36,828 nt of DNA from a virus: IMG/VR virus record IMGVR_UViG_3300006802_000236, positions 1 to 36,828 of that record, one strand, 5' to 3'. Below, piece after piece: positions 13,006-22,714 of this stretch. Numbering within the stretch: the first letter of the stretch is position 1; every line of letters begins with the position of its first letter. The notes beneath the pieces were generated by a model, which was given only the letters and a program-made list of their open reading frames with translations, made no database searches and was not told the origin of the DNA. Both the position numbers and the translations under genes were made by a program.

Positions 13006-14825
13006 TGAGCATATTTAAGCCAGACTATGAATGGAGAAAAAATCTCCCTCCAGAGGCTAGTCTTATAAACCCTTTAAAAGACATTCCAAAGAATTTAAAA
13101 GAAGAAAATGAATTAATAGAGTTTGCAAAAATGTCAAACCCTATGTACTCTCCTGTTTTTGGCATAAAGTACATAATGAATGTGAACCTACTAGAGCATC
13201 AGCTTGGCATGTTGCTTGCAATGCTTAAATTCAAATTTCCAATGCTTCTTCTTTCTCGTGGAGCTGGAAAAACAATGATGCTTGCAATATATTCAATATA
13301 TCATGCAGTAATGTTTCCAAATACTAGAATAATACTTGTTTCAGCATCTTTTAGACAGTCTAAGTTGATATTTGCAGAAATAATCAGAATTTATAAAAAG
13401 TCTCCAATATTATCTTTAATTTCAGATCATGAGCCAAGAGTTGGAAATGATACATGCAGATATTCTGTTTGTGGGTCAACAATCACAGCCCTTCCGCTTG
13501 GTCCAAATGGAGATAAAATTAGAGGTGAGCGAGGTCATGTTATCATTGCAGACGAATTTGACAGCATAGACCCCGAAATCTTCAACAAAGTAATTAGAGG
13601 CTTTGGAGCAACTTTTTCAGATCCATATGAAAAATCTAGAGATATAGCAAAAGGCAAAGACGAAAAAAACGAGCAAGAACAAGAAGAAGGCCCTCAAAAA
13701 ATTAGCCAAGGAAACAAAATAATACTAGCAGGAACTGCTGGATACACAAATGGTCCATTCTATCAACAATATAAGCACTATTCTGCAATAATAGCAAATA
13801 GATTACAGGGAAATGCAAATTCCTTTTCCGACATACTTGGATCTGAGCATGAGTATGATGTAGACTATAAAGATTATTGTATTATAAAATATAGATATGA
13901 TGAACTAAAAGAAGGCATAATGGACAGAAAGCTAATCGACGCAGCTAGGGCCACTATGCCAAAACACATATTTGACATGGAGTATAACGCTCAGTTTGCA
14001 GATGATTCTGCAGGTTTCTTTAAAGCAAAAGATATAAAAGAAGCTACCGCAAATTCACTTGATGGCTTTCAAATAGTGACAAAGGGCAGACAAGACAGAC
14101 ATTACATACTGGGAATAGATCCAGCTAGAACCATAGATAGATTCTCTATAAGCGTAGTAGAAATAGGACAGCCAAATAAAATAGTTTACCATTGGACATG
14201 TCAAAATAAAAAGTACTCTTACGCTGCTGCAAAAATAAGAGGTCTAATGAGAGATTTTAATGTAATTGGCATAAACATGGACTCTGGCGGCGGAGGAATG
14301 GCTGTAGAAGAGCTTTTAAACGTAGACAAATCTCCAGATGGCTTAGACATAAAGAAGGCCAATGAGCCAAAAATTCTTAGAATTGATTCAGAAGACAGAG
14401 ATGAATCTGCAATAAAGATATTAAATCTTCAGTCTTTTACTAGCAATTGGATAGAAGAAGCTAACTCTTTGCTTCAAAAAAACATAGAAGATAAAAAAAT
14501 AATGTTTCCGAGGCCAACTTGTGATTACATGAGCGAAAAGAGCGATGATTGCATTTATGAAATAGCTGAACTTAAAAAAGAACTATTATCAATAACTGTA
14601 ACATATACAAGCTCAGGAAGAAAGCATTTTGATCTAAAGCCACAAAATTCAAAAACTGACGATAGCGTTAAGCATAAAGATAGATATAGCTCATTACTAC
14701 TGTCAAATTACATGGCTTCAAAGTATGAAGATATGACAATGAGTGCGAATGATTTGGCGAAAAGAGCATATGATAAAGAAGACACTATAGGCGGCTGGGC
14801 TGACGAATTTAACTCACCTGTTTGA
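13005..14825 (+). CDS. terL: Terminase large subunit (packaging ATPase-nuclease)
   Basis: The ATPase domain has Walker A SRGAGKT (84-90) and Walker B VIIADE with Asp183-Glu184, followed by an AGTAGY coupling segment (about 243-248). The nuclease half shows LGIDPART (first metal Asp, about 368-375), MDSGGGG (second site, about 425) and a late DSVKHKDRYSS with Asp residues, all standard for RNase-H-fold terminase nucleases. The 606-aa length is normal. It cuts concatemeric DNA and drives it into the prohead through the portal. The ATG overlaps the nuclease gene's stop (TAATG). The portal gene follows after a 52-base gap carrying a candidate promoter. Confidence 0.92.
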   Translation: MSIFKPDYEWRKNLPPEASLINPLKDIPKNLKEENELIEFAKMSNPMYSPVFGIKYIMNVNLLEHQLGMLLAMLKFKFPMLLLSRGAGKTMMLAIYSIYHAVMFPNTRIILVSASFRQSKLIFAEIIRIYKKSPILSLISDHEPRVGNDTCRYSVCGSTITALPLGPNGDKIRGERGHVIIADEFDSIDPEIFNKVIRGFGATFSDPYEKSRDIAKGKDEKNEQEQEEGPQKISQGNKIILAGTAGYTNGPFYQQYKHYSAIIANRLQGNANSFSDILGSEHEYDVDYKDYCIIKYRYDELKEGIMDRKLIDAARATMPKHIFDMEYNAQFADDSAGFFKAKDIKEATANSLDGFQIVTKGRQDRHYILGIDPARTIDRFSISVVEIGQPNKIVYHWTCQNKKYSYAAAKIRGLMRDFNVIGINMDSGGGGMAVEELLNVDKSPDGLDIKKANEPKILRIDSEDRDESAIKILNLQSFTSNWIEEANSLLQKNIEDKKIMFPRPTCDYMSEKSDDCIYEIAELKKELLSITVTYTSSGRKHFDLKPQNSKTDDSVKHKDRYSSLLLSNYMASKYEDMTMSANDLAKRAYDKEDTIGGWADEFNSPV

Positions 14826-14832
14826 TTTAAAT

Positions 14833-14850
14833 CGTATAATAATATGTAGC
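14833..14850 (+). promoter_or_regulatory. Candidate phage promoter upstream of portal
   Basis: CGTATAATAATATGTAG begins 45 bases before the portal ATG. It shares the CGTAT core and the following A/T run with motifs at 25436 and 31652. No matching -35 box is seen at normal spacing, which points to a non-housekeeping sigma. A strong TAGGAG site precedes the ATG. Confidence 0.5.
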
Positions 14851-14877
14851 ATTATTATAGCTTTATAGGAGAAATAT

Positions 14878-16905
14878 ATGACCAATGCGCCAAATAATGA
14901 TAGCAACAATAAATCAATACATCGCAGAGCCAAGGCTTGGGACGGGTTTTTAGCAAAAGAAGCTGAGATAGTTCATAAGTCTGAGTCAAATTTTGGTAGA
15001 AGTAAAGTTAAATTTGATGGAGGCACAGAAAGAGATGGCGTAAGTGAATCTGAGATTAAAAATAGAATAGCATCATGTAGAGAAGCATATGAAAATGTTG
15101 GAATAATAGGCAACATTATAGACTTAATGAGCGACTTTGGCGTAGAGGGAATTGAAATATATCACAAGTCAAAGCCAATAGAAAAGTTTTTCAAACAGTG
15201 GGCTAAGAAAGTAAAACTAAGAGAGCTTTCAGAGCAAATATTAAAATGTATCTATAGGGACGGAAATGTTCCAGTATTATCTTTAACTGGCAAAATAGAC
15301 CAAAATGAAATAGAAAAATTCAGAAGAAGCTTTGGTAAAGAAAAAAGCACAAATTCTTTATTCGAAGATAAAGCCACACCTAGTAGCAGAATAATTCCTT
15401 ATAAATATAAAATCTTAGATGCTCTGAGCATTTATAGGACGGGAAACTCCATTCTTGGCAATGATAGGTGGTCCTACCAGTACAACCAGTCTGATTGTAA
15501 AGAGCTTATAAAAATGGAGGGTGGCGGCAATAATTCAAAAGAAATAAAAAAAATAAAAGACGCGATAGGGCTAGATGCTTGGGAAAAGCTAAAGACAAAG
15601 GGACTCTACGATTTAGATCCAAATAAATTTAGCATGTTGTTTTACAAAAAAGACGGCTATCGCTGTTGGGCTAACCCCATGCTATGGAGAGTTATGGGTG
15701 ACATAAAGTTCAAAAAATTAATAAGAGATATGGATATATCAGTAGCAGAAGGCGTAACCAGTGCTGTAACTATAGTAAAACTAGGTGATACAGCAGCAGG
15801 ATTACCCCCAAGTAAAAATAAATATACAAAAATGGTTTCAATGATGAAGAACCCATCTAAGTCAAAAACCATAGTTTGGGACGACTTGATATCTCTAGAG
15901 ACCGACTACCCGCCAGTGAAAGACTTTTTCTCTGCTGAAAAATATAAGCAAGTAGATGATGACATTAGAAGTGGACTGGGTGTTGCAGAAATACTAGTAA
16001 ATGGTGGCGGCGGAAATTATAGCAACTCATACCTTTCTGTTAAAACTCTTCTAGAAAGACTTGAAACAGGTAGGTCCATATTGTTAGAATTCTTAAATGA
16101 GCAAATTGAGCTAGTGACAAAGAACATGGGTTTTAGAAATGCTCCACACATAAAGCTAACAAACATGTCTTTAGCAAACGAAGAAACCGAGAAAAAATTT
16201 ATATTAGAGCTTTTTGACAGAAATGCTTTATCTTATGAAACAATGGTCTCTAGGTTTGGCGAAAATCTGGAAATAGAAGTAAGCAGAATGAGTGAAGAAG
16301 CTAAAATAAGAGAATCTGAAAAAGAAGATAGTCCATTTGCACTGCTAAGAGTTGGCAAGTTTGGCCCTCAATACCCTAATGGTCCTCCAACAATAGTAGA
16401 AATAGCAGATATAGAGCAAAATAATCTGCCGTCTTCCCAAGAACAAAATGGAAGAAAAGGCGGGAGCCCAACTGGCCCAAAGAATAGAAGAGAAGTGACA
16501 GAAGAGCCAGCTAGACCAGTTGGTGAAACTGCGGCCTCTTGTTCGACTTACAGTTATAAAGAGATTGATGAAGCTTTTGATTTCTGTTATGAGTCAGCAA
16601 AGAATCATATTTTTGAAGAAAAAAAATACAAAGATGCAAGAAGCTTAAAGTCTGAAGACATAGATAGCATAATAAAGCTTGTAACTAACTCTGTGCCAAG
16701 TTTACTATTGGAAAAATCTAAAGATGATAAATTTTCAAAAACAGAGGCTCCAGAAAAGCTAGATAGATGTGTTAGACAGGTTACAAAACAAGAAGTTGAA
16801 AATTACATAAAGCAAAATGGAAGAAGACCCAGCAAAGAGGCTTTAAGAGAGATAACTCAAAAAGCATTTGCGGTTTGCAAAACTTCTCTAGGTGACAAGG
16901 ATTAA
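14878..16905 (+). CDS. Portal protein (675 aa)
   Basis: The portal is the dodecameric DNA gate at the prohead vertex. Support is its place directly after terL, its length and portal-like elements: a DFGVEGIEIYHKS region after a long N-terminal helix, a central GLGVAEILVNGGGGNYSNSY loop (about 364-383) like the GLGxPxxLL-G motif of portals, and following helices (about 385-440) with the E..I.....F.....L pattern of the stem/crown. The C-terminal 130 residues look like an added module: a charged helix set ending DRCVRQVTK...AFAVCKTSLG, a paired-cysteine pattern also seen at the ends of other phage head proteins. TAGGAG precedes the ATG. Confidence 0.8.
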   Translation: MTNAPNNDSNNKSIHRRAKAWDGFLAKEAEIVHKSESNFGRSKVKFDGGTERDGVSESEIKNRIASCREAYENVGIIGNIIDLMSDFGVEGIEIYHKSKPIEKFFKQWAKKVKLRELSEQILKCIYRDGNVPVLSLTGKIDQNEIEKFRRSFGKEKSTNSLFEDKATPSSRIIPYKYKILDALSIYRTGNSILGNDRWSYQYNQSDCKELIKMEGGGNNSKEIKKIKDAIGLDAWEKLKTKGLYDLDPNKFSMLFYKKDGYRCWANPMLWRVMGDIKFKKLIRDMDISVAEGVTSAVTIVKLGDTAAGLPPSKNKYTKMVSMMKNPSKSKTIVWDDLISLETDYPPVKDFFSAEKYKQVDDDIRSGLGVAEILVNGGGGNYSNSYLSVKTLLERLETGRSILLEFLNEQIELVTKNMGFRNAPHIKLTNMSLANEETEKKFILELFDRNALSYETMVSRFGENLEIEVSRMSEEAKIRESEKEDSPFALLRVGKFGPQYPNGPPTIVEIADIEQNNLPSSQEQNGRKGGSPTGPKNRREVTEEPARPVGETAASCSTYSYKEIDEAFDFCYESAKNHIFEEKKYKDARSLKSEDIDSIIKLVTNSVPSLLLEKSKDDKFSKTEAPEKLDRCVRQVTKQEVENYIKQNGRRPSKEALREITQKAFAVCKTSLGDKD

Positions 16906-16913
16906 TAAGAAAA

Positions 16914-19900
16914 ATGGCTAACATATTTCAATTTGGACCCGAAGGAAGGCACATATTAGTCGATGCATCTGGAAGAATGGTTGTAAATTCTCTTTCTAGT
17001 GCAGCTCCTTTTATTTATGCATATGGCCCAGAGGGACACCCTCTTGCTGTTGACGCTTCTGGTAGATTGCTAATATCTGATATTGCTACGGGGTCTTCAG
17101 GTGTATCTGGGGCAATTGGACTAGACGGGTTAACAGACGTAATCATAACTACACCCACAAATGGCCAAATAATACAATACGATGGTGTCTTTTGGGAAAA
17201 TGTTAACAATACTGTTGAAAATCTTTCAAATGTAACTGGTTCAGCAATAAGTGGCCAATTTTTAAGTTACAATGGATCAAATTGGGTTGCAAGTGATGTA
17301 TCATTAACACTAGATGAGCTTTCAAATGTAATAATATCTACTCCTTCAACAAATGACGCTTTGATTTACAATGGTGCAAACTGGGTCGCGAGCGGCCTAT
17401 CAGCTATAATAAATTCTAATGTTACCTATGAGGCACTAGATTCTAACGGAGACATCGGAGCAGGATCTGGCCAAGTTGCATCTGGATTACATTCTCACAA
17501 TTTTGAAGATCTTACAAATATGTCATTTTCAGGTGCTCAATCTGGAGATATAGCAAGATACAATGGTTCAATTTGGCAAAATTCAAATATATTAACAAAA
17601 ACTACACCTATTTACGACGGCATGTCAACTACACCTTTGACTGTTTCTATATACACTTCTGGAGCTACACCAGATGTTTACTTATCAGTATCGGGATATG
17701 AGGCCAACAATACTTTTACCGCAATAGAAAATCAAGGACAAACTATTGTTGGAAGCGGAGACTCAATCCAATTGATAGCTGGAAACAATTCAAGTCTTCA
17801 GGCGAACTATGCATACTATTCAGTTTCTGGCTCATCACTAGTTCTAGAAACAAGTACAACTGGATTCCCGCCTTCTGGTTCTCATGTTAGAGTTGCAGAG
17901 GCTCATATCCAGTCAAGCTCAGGCGTGGCATCCGATGGCCCAATTGTTTTTGTTGAGTGGTCTGATGAAATAGAAGACGAAAGACAAATTGGACATTTAT
18001 CAGACATTAATACTTGGATAAAGTACCAATCAGCTAAATGGCTTAGCGGAGTTAGCTTTAGTGGAATTATAACTACAAATCCATCAACTGCTGACAATGT
18101 TGGGTTTTCAGGGTCAGCAGGAAAAGTTCTACTCTCTCACGAAATGAATTTTGATCAAAAAGATTTTGGAATACCTTCTTCTAGCGGTGTTGCATTTGTG
18201 ACTAATTACCCAAGCTCTCCATACTTAAGAATACAAGATTTAAATGAATTGCTAGTAGATTCAAATAATTCAAGCTTAGTTAATAAGTATTTTACACTAG
18301 TTATATGGGGAGTTGTAAACCCAGAAGGTATGTGCCAACTAATGGTTAACTTGCCAAATGGTTCATATACAAATGAGGCAAAGTTACTTAACGATGTAAA
18401 TGGAATTAGCGACTACTCAATACCTAGTGAGTTTTCACATAATTCATTTTTAATTACAGAGCTTAAACTTAGGCATCAAAACGCAAACAACGGAACTTGG
18501 ACACTTTTAGATTCAATTGATCTAAGGGGCTATGAGCCTAGCAATTCTGTTGGTGGGTTATCTCGGTCCGTGTCACTTTTATTAGATGAACTAAATGATG
18601 TTACAATTACAGCAGCTTCAAGTGGTCAATATATTCAATACAACGGGTCAGAATGGATTAACACAACTGTCTCTGCTGGAACTTCTAGTCTATCAGGGCT
18701 AACTGATACAAGTGTATCTGGCGCAAGTCCATCAGAAGTTCTTGTGTACAATGGCTCTGTTTGGATTCCCTCTGGAATTACATATCCAGTTGACTCGGTT
18801 AACGGACAAACCGGAAATGTTGTTATAACGGCAAGTGGACTAGGAGCATTAACTTCCTCTTCTGGAATCGACGATTTATCAGATGTAAACACATCTGGTG
18901 TCTCAATCGCGGATTCATTAGTTTATGATGGAGCCAACTGGGTTCCCTCTGGCATAACAGTTGGAGCCGCATCTTTGTCTGGACTAACAGACACAAATGT
19001 TTCAGGAGTCAGTAATTCTGATGTCTTGGTTTACAGTGGGTCTCAGTGGGTTCCGTCTGGCATAGCATTCCCTGTTGACTCGGTAAACGGGCAGACTGGA
19101 GATGTTACTATAACCGCAAGCGGCTTAGGAGCACTGACGACATCATCTGTAATTGGAGACTTATCGGACGTAACAATAGCTTCTGCTACTAGTGGCGAAA
19201 TATTGCAATATGACAATTCCACAATAGTAAACAGAACTCTTTCAGAGGCGGGAATATCTGAAGTTGGTCATAGTCATGATTTAAACGATCTTTCAGATGT
19301 AAACACTTCAGGTGTAGCACAGACTGATGTAATTGCCTACGACGGTGCAGGCTGGGTGGCATCCGGTATAAGTTTCCCCGTTATTTCAGTAAATGGGCAA
19401 ACCGGAACTGTTTTAATAACTGCAAGTGGACTAGGAGCACTAACACCCTCGTCTGGAATCGACGATTTATCAGATGTTAACACATCTGGTGTTTCAGCAG
19501 CAGACTCACTTGTTTACGATGGGGCTAACTGGGTACCATCTGGTGTAACGGCTCCAGTAACTTCTGTTAACAGCCAAACTGGCGATGTCACCATAACGGC
19601 AAGTGGGCTAGGAGCACTAACATCTTCGTCTGGAATCGACGATTTATCAGATGTAATAATAGTCTCTGCGACAAGTGGAGAAATTTTACAGTACAGCGGA
19701 TCAACCATTATAAACAGAACGCTTTCAGAAGCTGGCGTGTCAGAAGTTGGGCATACTCACGCGATAAATGATTTATCCGATGTAAATACTGCAGGTGTAA
19801 CACAAGCAAATGTGATTGCTTATAACGGTGCAAGCTGGGTAGCATCTGGTATAAGTTTTCCAGTAAGCTCTGTTAATGGTCAAACCGGAGCGGTCGTTAT

Positions 19901-22178
19901 AACAGCAAGTGCACTAGGGGCGCTAACTTCATCTTCTGGAATAAATGATCTCTCTGATGTAAACACTTCAGGTGTTTCAACAGCAGACTCACTTGTTTAC
20001 GATGGGGCTAACTGGGTGCCATCTGGTGTAACTGCCGGATCAGCATCACTGTCAGGCTTAACTGACACTAGCGTTTCAGGTGCTTCAAATACAGAAGCAC
20101 TAATATACGATGGCAATCAATGGGTGGCCAGCGGTCTTTCCACAATAATAGACTCAAGAGTAACCTATGAGACACTTGACACTAATGGCGATGTTGGAGT
20201 TGGCTCATCGCAACTAGCATCTGGTTCACACTCACACGCTTTGCAAGACTTAACAAATGTATCAATAACTTCTGCATCTTCTGGGCAAACAATAGAGTAT
20301 GATGGATCAGATTGGGTAAATGTAACGCCGTCTCAAGGAGTTACAACTCTCTCAGCACTATCAGACACAAATGTTTCAGGAGTCAGCAATTCTGATGTTT
20401 TGGTTTACAGTGGATCTCAGTGGGTTCCGTCCGGTATAACATTTCCTGTTGATTCTGTTAATGGACAAACTGGAACTGTTACCATAACCGCAAGTGGATT
20501 AGGCGCACTAACATCTTCCTCTGGAATAGATGACCTATCCGATGTAGAAATAACTTCCGCTACTAGTGGGGAAATATTACAATATAGTGGCACCACTATA
20601 ATCAACAGAACTCTATCAGAGGCTGGCATATCAGAAGTTGGCCATAGTCATAATTTAAATGATCTTTCAGACGTAAGCACTGCAGGTGTCACGCAAACTG
20701 ACGTAATTGTCTACAACGGTGCAAGCTGGGTGGCTTCAGGCATATCTTTCCCTGTAACATCAGTGAATGGGCAAACCGGAGCAGTTGTAATAACTGCGAG
20801 TGGCCTCGGGGCTCTAACCTCATCCTCTGGAATAAACAATCTTTCAGATGTAAATACCGCTGGTGTTTCAACTGCTGATTCATTGGTTTACAATGGAGCT
20901 AACTGGGTGCCTTCTGGTGTAACAGCTCCAGTAACTTCTGTGAACAGTCAAACTGGAGATGTGGTTATAACCGCAAGTGGATTAGGTGCATTAACCTCGT
21001 CTTCTGGAATAGATGACTTATCTGATGTTACTATAGCCTCCGCAACAAGTGGTGAAATACTACAATACAGTGGCTCTACTATTATAAATAGAACACTGTC
21101 AGAAGCTGGTGTATCAGAAGTTGGTCACAGTCATGATTTTAACGATCTAAATGATGTAAACACTGCAGGCGTATCACAAACTGATGTAATTGCTTACAAC
21201 GGCGCAAGTTGGGTTGCATCTGGAATTACATATCCCGTTGATTCTGTTAATGGGCAAACAGGAACTGTTGTTATAACGGCAAGTAGTTTAGGGGCTCTTA
21301 CTTCATCCTCTGGAATAGATGATCTTTCCGATGTGAACACTTCTGGTGTTTCAACCGCTGACTCATTAGTTTATGATGGGGCAAACTGGGTTCCATCTGG
21401 TGTAACAGCCCCAGTAACCTCAGTTAACAGCCAAACAGGGGATGTAACAATAACCGCAACAAGCCTCGGAGCACTAACATCTTCTTCTGGAATAGACGAT
21501 TTATCTGATGTTACCATAACTTCTGCAGCAAGCGGTGAAATACTTCAATATAGTGGTTCAACAATAGTCAACGTAACTCTTTCAGAAGCTGGTATATCAG
21601 AAGTTGGTCATACACATGCAATAAACGATTTGTCTGATGTAAATACAGCCGGAGCATCTAGTTCGGATGTAATTGCCTACAACGGTGCAAGCTGGGTTGC
21701 TTCAGGTGTAACTTTCCCCGTAACCTCAGTGAACAGCCAAACTGGCGCAGTTACAATAACTGCAACAAGTCTCGGAGCATTGACTTCTTCTTCTGGAATA
21801 GATAACCTATCAGATGTAGCAATAACCTCTGCAACAAGTGGCCAACTACTAAGGTACAATGGTTCAAATTGGGTAAACTATGAAAATGTTCCGTATAGAG
21901 ACAAGGTTAACACTGTTGGTTCAGACTTCAGTATTACTGCTAACAATGTTTATCTATTTGAAAGCAGCTCTGGCGCACTAACTGGAACACTTCCTAGTTC
22001 ACCCCTATCTGGAGACAGAGTGATATTAAAAGACAAAGATGGGCAAGCTGCAACAAATAGGCTTAGCATAGAGACACCTTCAGCAGAAACTATTGACGGT
22101 GCAAGTAGTTACCAAATCGGTTCTAATTTTGGCTCATTAACTTTAATTTCAGATGGAACTAATTGGTTCATAGTCTAA
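16914..22178 (+). CDS. Giant repeat fibre protein (1754 aa)
   Basis: An extended fibre built of LSDV-type beta repeats. The N-terminal 60 residues contain two copies of a YGPEG/DASGR unit. A globular insert (about 230-550) interrupts the repeats. From about 620 to 1640 a module repeats 11 times: SVNGQTG-x-V-x-ITASGLGALTSSSG, then DDLSDV, then LVYDGANWVPSG. Seven HxH motifs (five of the form EVGH(S/T)H) occur; in the T4 gp37 tip, seven HxH motifs bind iron along a trimeric fibre. The C-terminal 90 residues (LFESSSGALTGTLPSSP...TIDGASSYQI...LISDGTNWFIV) match a common fibre tip domain. It lies between portal and protease, so a head- or neck-attached fibre is as possible as a tail fibre. Confidence 0.85.
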   Translation: MANIFQFGPEGRHILVDASGRMVVNSLSSAAPFIYAYGPEGHPLAVDASGRLLISDIATGSSGVSGAIGLDGLTDVIITTPTNGQIIQYDGVFWENVNNTVENLSNVTGSAISGQFLSYNGSNWVASDVSLTLDELSNVIISTPSTNDALIYNGANWVASGLSAIINSNVTYEALDSNGDIGAGSGQVASGLHSHNFEDLTNMSFSGAQSGDIARYNGSIWQNSNILTKTTPIYDGMSTTPLTVSIYTSGATPDVYLSVSGYEANNTFTAIENQGQTIVGSGDSIQLIAGNNSSLQANYAYYSVSGSSLVLETSTTGFPPSGSHVRVAEAHIQSSSGVASDGPIVFVEWSDEIEDERQIGHLSDINTWIKYQSAKWLSGVSFSGIITTNPSTADNVGFSGSAGKVLLSHEMNFDQKDFGIPSSSGVAFVTNYPSSPYLRIQDLNELLVDSNNSSLVNKYFTLVIWGVVNPEGMCQLMVNLPNGSYTNEAKLLNDVNGISDYSIPSEFSHNSFLITELKLRHQNANNGTWTLLDSIDLRGYEPSNSVGGLSRSVSLLLDELNDVTITAASSGQYIQYNGSEWINTTVSAGTSSLSGLTDTSVSGASPSEVLVYNGSVWIPSGITYPVDSVNGQTGNVVITASGLGALTSSSGIDDLSDVNTSGVSIADSLVYDGANWVPSGITVGAASLSGLTDTNVSGVSNSDVLVYSGSQWVPSGIAFPVDSVNGQTGDVTITASGLGALTTSSVIGDLSDVTIASATSGEILQYDNSTIVNRTLSEAGISEVGHSHDLNDLSDVNTSGVAQTDVIAYDGAGWVASGISFPVISVNGQTGTVLITASGLGALTPSSGIDDLSDVNTSGVSAADSLVYDGANWVPSGVTAPVTSVNSQTGDVTITASGLGALTSSSGIDDLSDVIIVSATSGEILQYSGSTIINRTLSEAGVSEVGHTHAINDLSDVNTAGVTQANVIAYNGASWVASGISFPVSSVNGQTGAVVITASALGALTSSSGINDLSDVNTSGVSTADSLVYDGANWVPSGVTAGSASLSGLTDTSVSGASNTEALIYDGNQWVASGLSTIIDSRVTYETLDTNGDVGVGSSQLASGSHSHALQDLTNVSITSASSGQTIEYDGSDWVNVTPSQGVTTLSALSDTNVSGVSNSDVLVYSGSQWVPSGITFPVDSVNGQTGTVTITASGLGALTSSSGIDDLSDVEITSATSGEILQYSGTTIINRTLSEAGISEVGHSHNLNDLSDVSTAGVTQTDVIVYNGASWVASGISFPVTSVNGQTGAVVITASGLGALTSSSGINNLSDVNTAGVSTADSLVYNGANWVPSGVTAPVTSVNSQTGDVVITASGLGALTSSSGIDDLSDVTIASATSGEILQYSGSTIINRTLSEAGVSEVGHSHDFNDLNDVNTAGVSQTDVIAYNGASWVASGITYPVDSVNGQTGTVVITASSLGALTSSSGIDDLSDVNTSGVSTADSLVYDGANWVPSGVTAPVTSVNSQTGDVTITATSLGALTSSSGIDDLSDVTITSAASGEILQYSGSTIVNVTLSEAGISEVGHTHAINDLSDVNTAGASSSDVIAYNGASWVASGVTFPVTSVNSQTGAVTITATSLGALTSSSGIDNLSDVAITSATSGQLLRYNGSNWVNYENVPYRDKVNTVGSDFSITANNVYLFESSSGALTGTLPSSPLSGDRVILKDKDGQAATNRLSIETPSAETIDGASSYQIGSNFGSLTLISDGTNWFIV
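18780..21830 (+). repeat. Eleven-copy coding repeat array in the giant fibre gene
   Basis: Eleven modules share a near-fixed peptide (S-V-N-G/S-Q-T-G...LGALT). At DNA level the same peptide is written with many different synonymous codons in each copy, and spacing alternates between about 180, 300 and 590 bases depending on which sub-units are included. Positions 7 to 11 alternate NGQTG and NSQTG variants. This is not a CRISPR array: it is in frame throughout and has no conserved non-coding repeat. Confidence 0.85.
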
Positions 22179-22188
22179 GGAGATTTAA

Positions 22189-22713
22189 ATGCATACTTAT
22201 TGGACACTTTTATACTTAGAGTCAGAGGGGTTGCCAATTCACCCACTTCCATCTGGAGCAGATTTAAATGAAGAGCTTTCAAAAAACTGTTTAGTAAGAG
22301 ACAAGCTAAATGACAATTTTTATATTACAACAGATAAAAATTACTTACAGATTCAGAATAAGATAAAAGTTCATAAATCAAAAAATAGCTCAACATTAGA
22401 ACTAAATCAAGATTATGTAAATTTAGTTCTAGACTCTGTTGAAATTGATTCAGACTATGTTGATATTGAAAATTCAGAAATTGTAGTAAAAAAGTCTGGA
22501 GTTTATAGTATAAATTGTTGTTGTGAAATTAAAGATGTTGACTTAGTGTTGGAAGCAGGAAGCTATATTTCAAACTGTTATAGCAACAATGACCTCATAG
22601 ATTTTGTTGAAATTAATGAAGGAGAGTTAGTTAAAATAAAAGCAAAAAGCACAAATGGTCAAACTCTCTCAGTTCCACAAAATTCAATTAAAATTTTTAT
22701 AGAAAATAGATAA
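22189..22713 (+). CDS. Hypothetical beta-rich protein of the fibre module (174 aa)
   Basis: Not recognised. The first 60 residues have an aromatic start (MHTYWTLLYLESEGLPIHPL). The remainder alternates short strands (DYVNLVLDSVEI, GVYSINCCCEI, LVKIKAKS) typical of a jelly-roll or C1q/TNF-like head domain, with a CCC cluster at about residues 107-109. ATG 22189 follows AAGGAG by 7 nt. The gene begins 10 bases after the giant fibre and ends 1 base before the next fibre gene, so it is probably a fibre accessory, tip or attachment protein. There are no repeats of the LSDV type. Confidence 0.6.
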   Translation: MHTYWTLLYLESEGLPIHPLPSGADLNEELSKNCLVRDKLNDNFYITTDKNYLQIQNKIKVHKSKNSSTLELNQDYVNLVLDSVEIDSDYVDIENSEIVVKKSGVYSINCCCEIKDVDLVLEAGSYISNCYSNNDLIDFVEINEGELVKIKAKSTNGQTLSVPQNSIKIFIENR

Positions 22714-22714
22714 A

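Noticed and set aside
16914-22178. CRISPR-like repetition in the fibre gene
   Set aside because: Repeats are in frame, differ at synonymous positions and vary in spacing; they are protein repeats.
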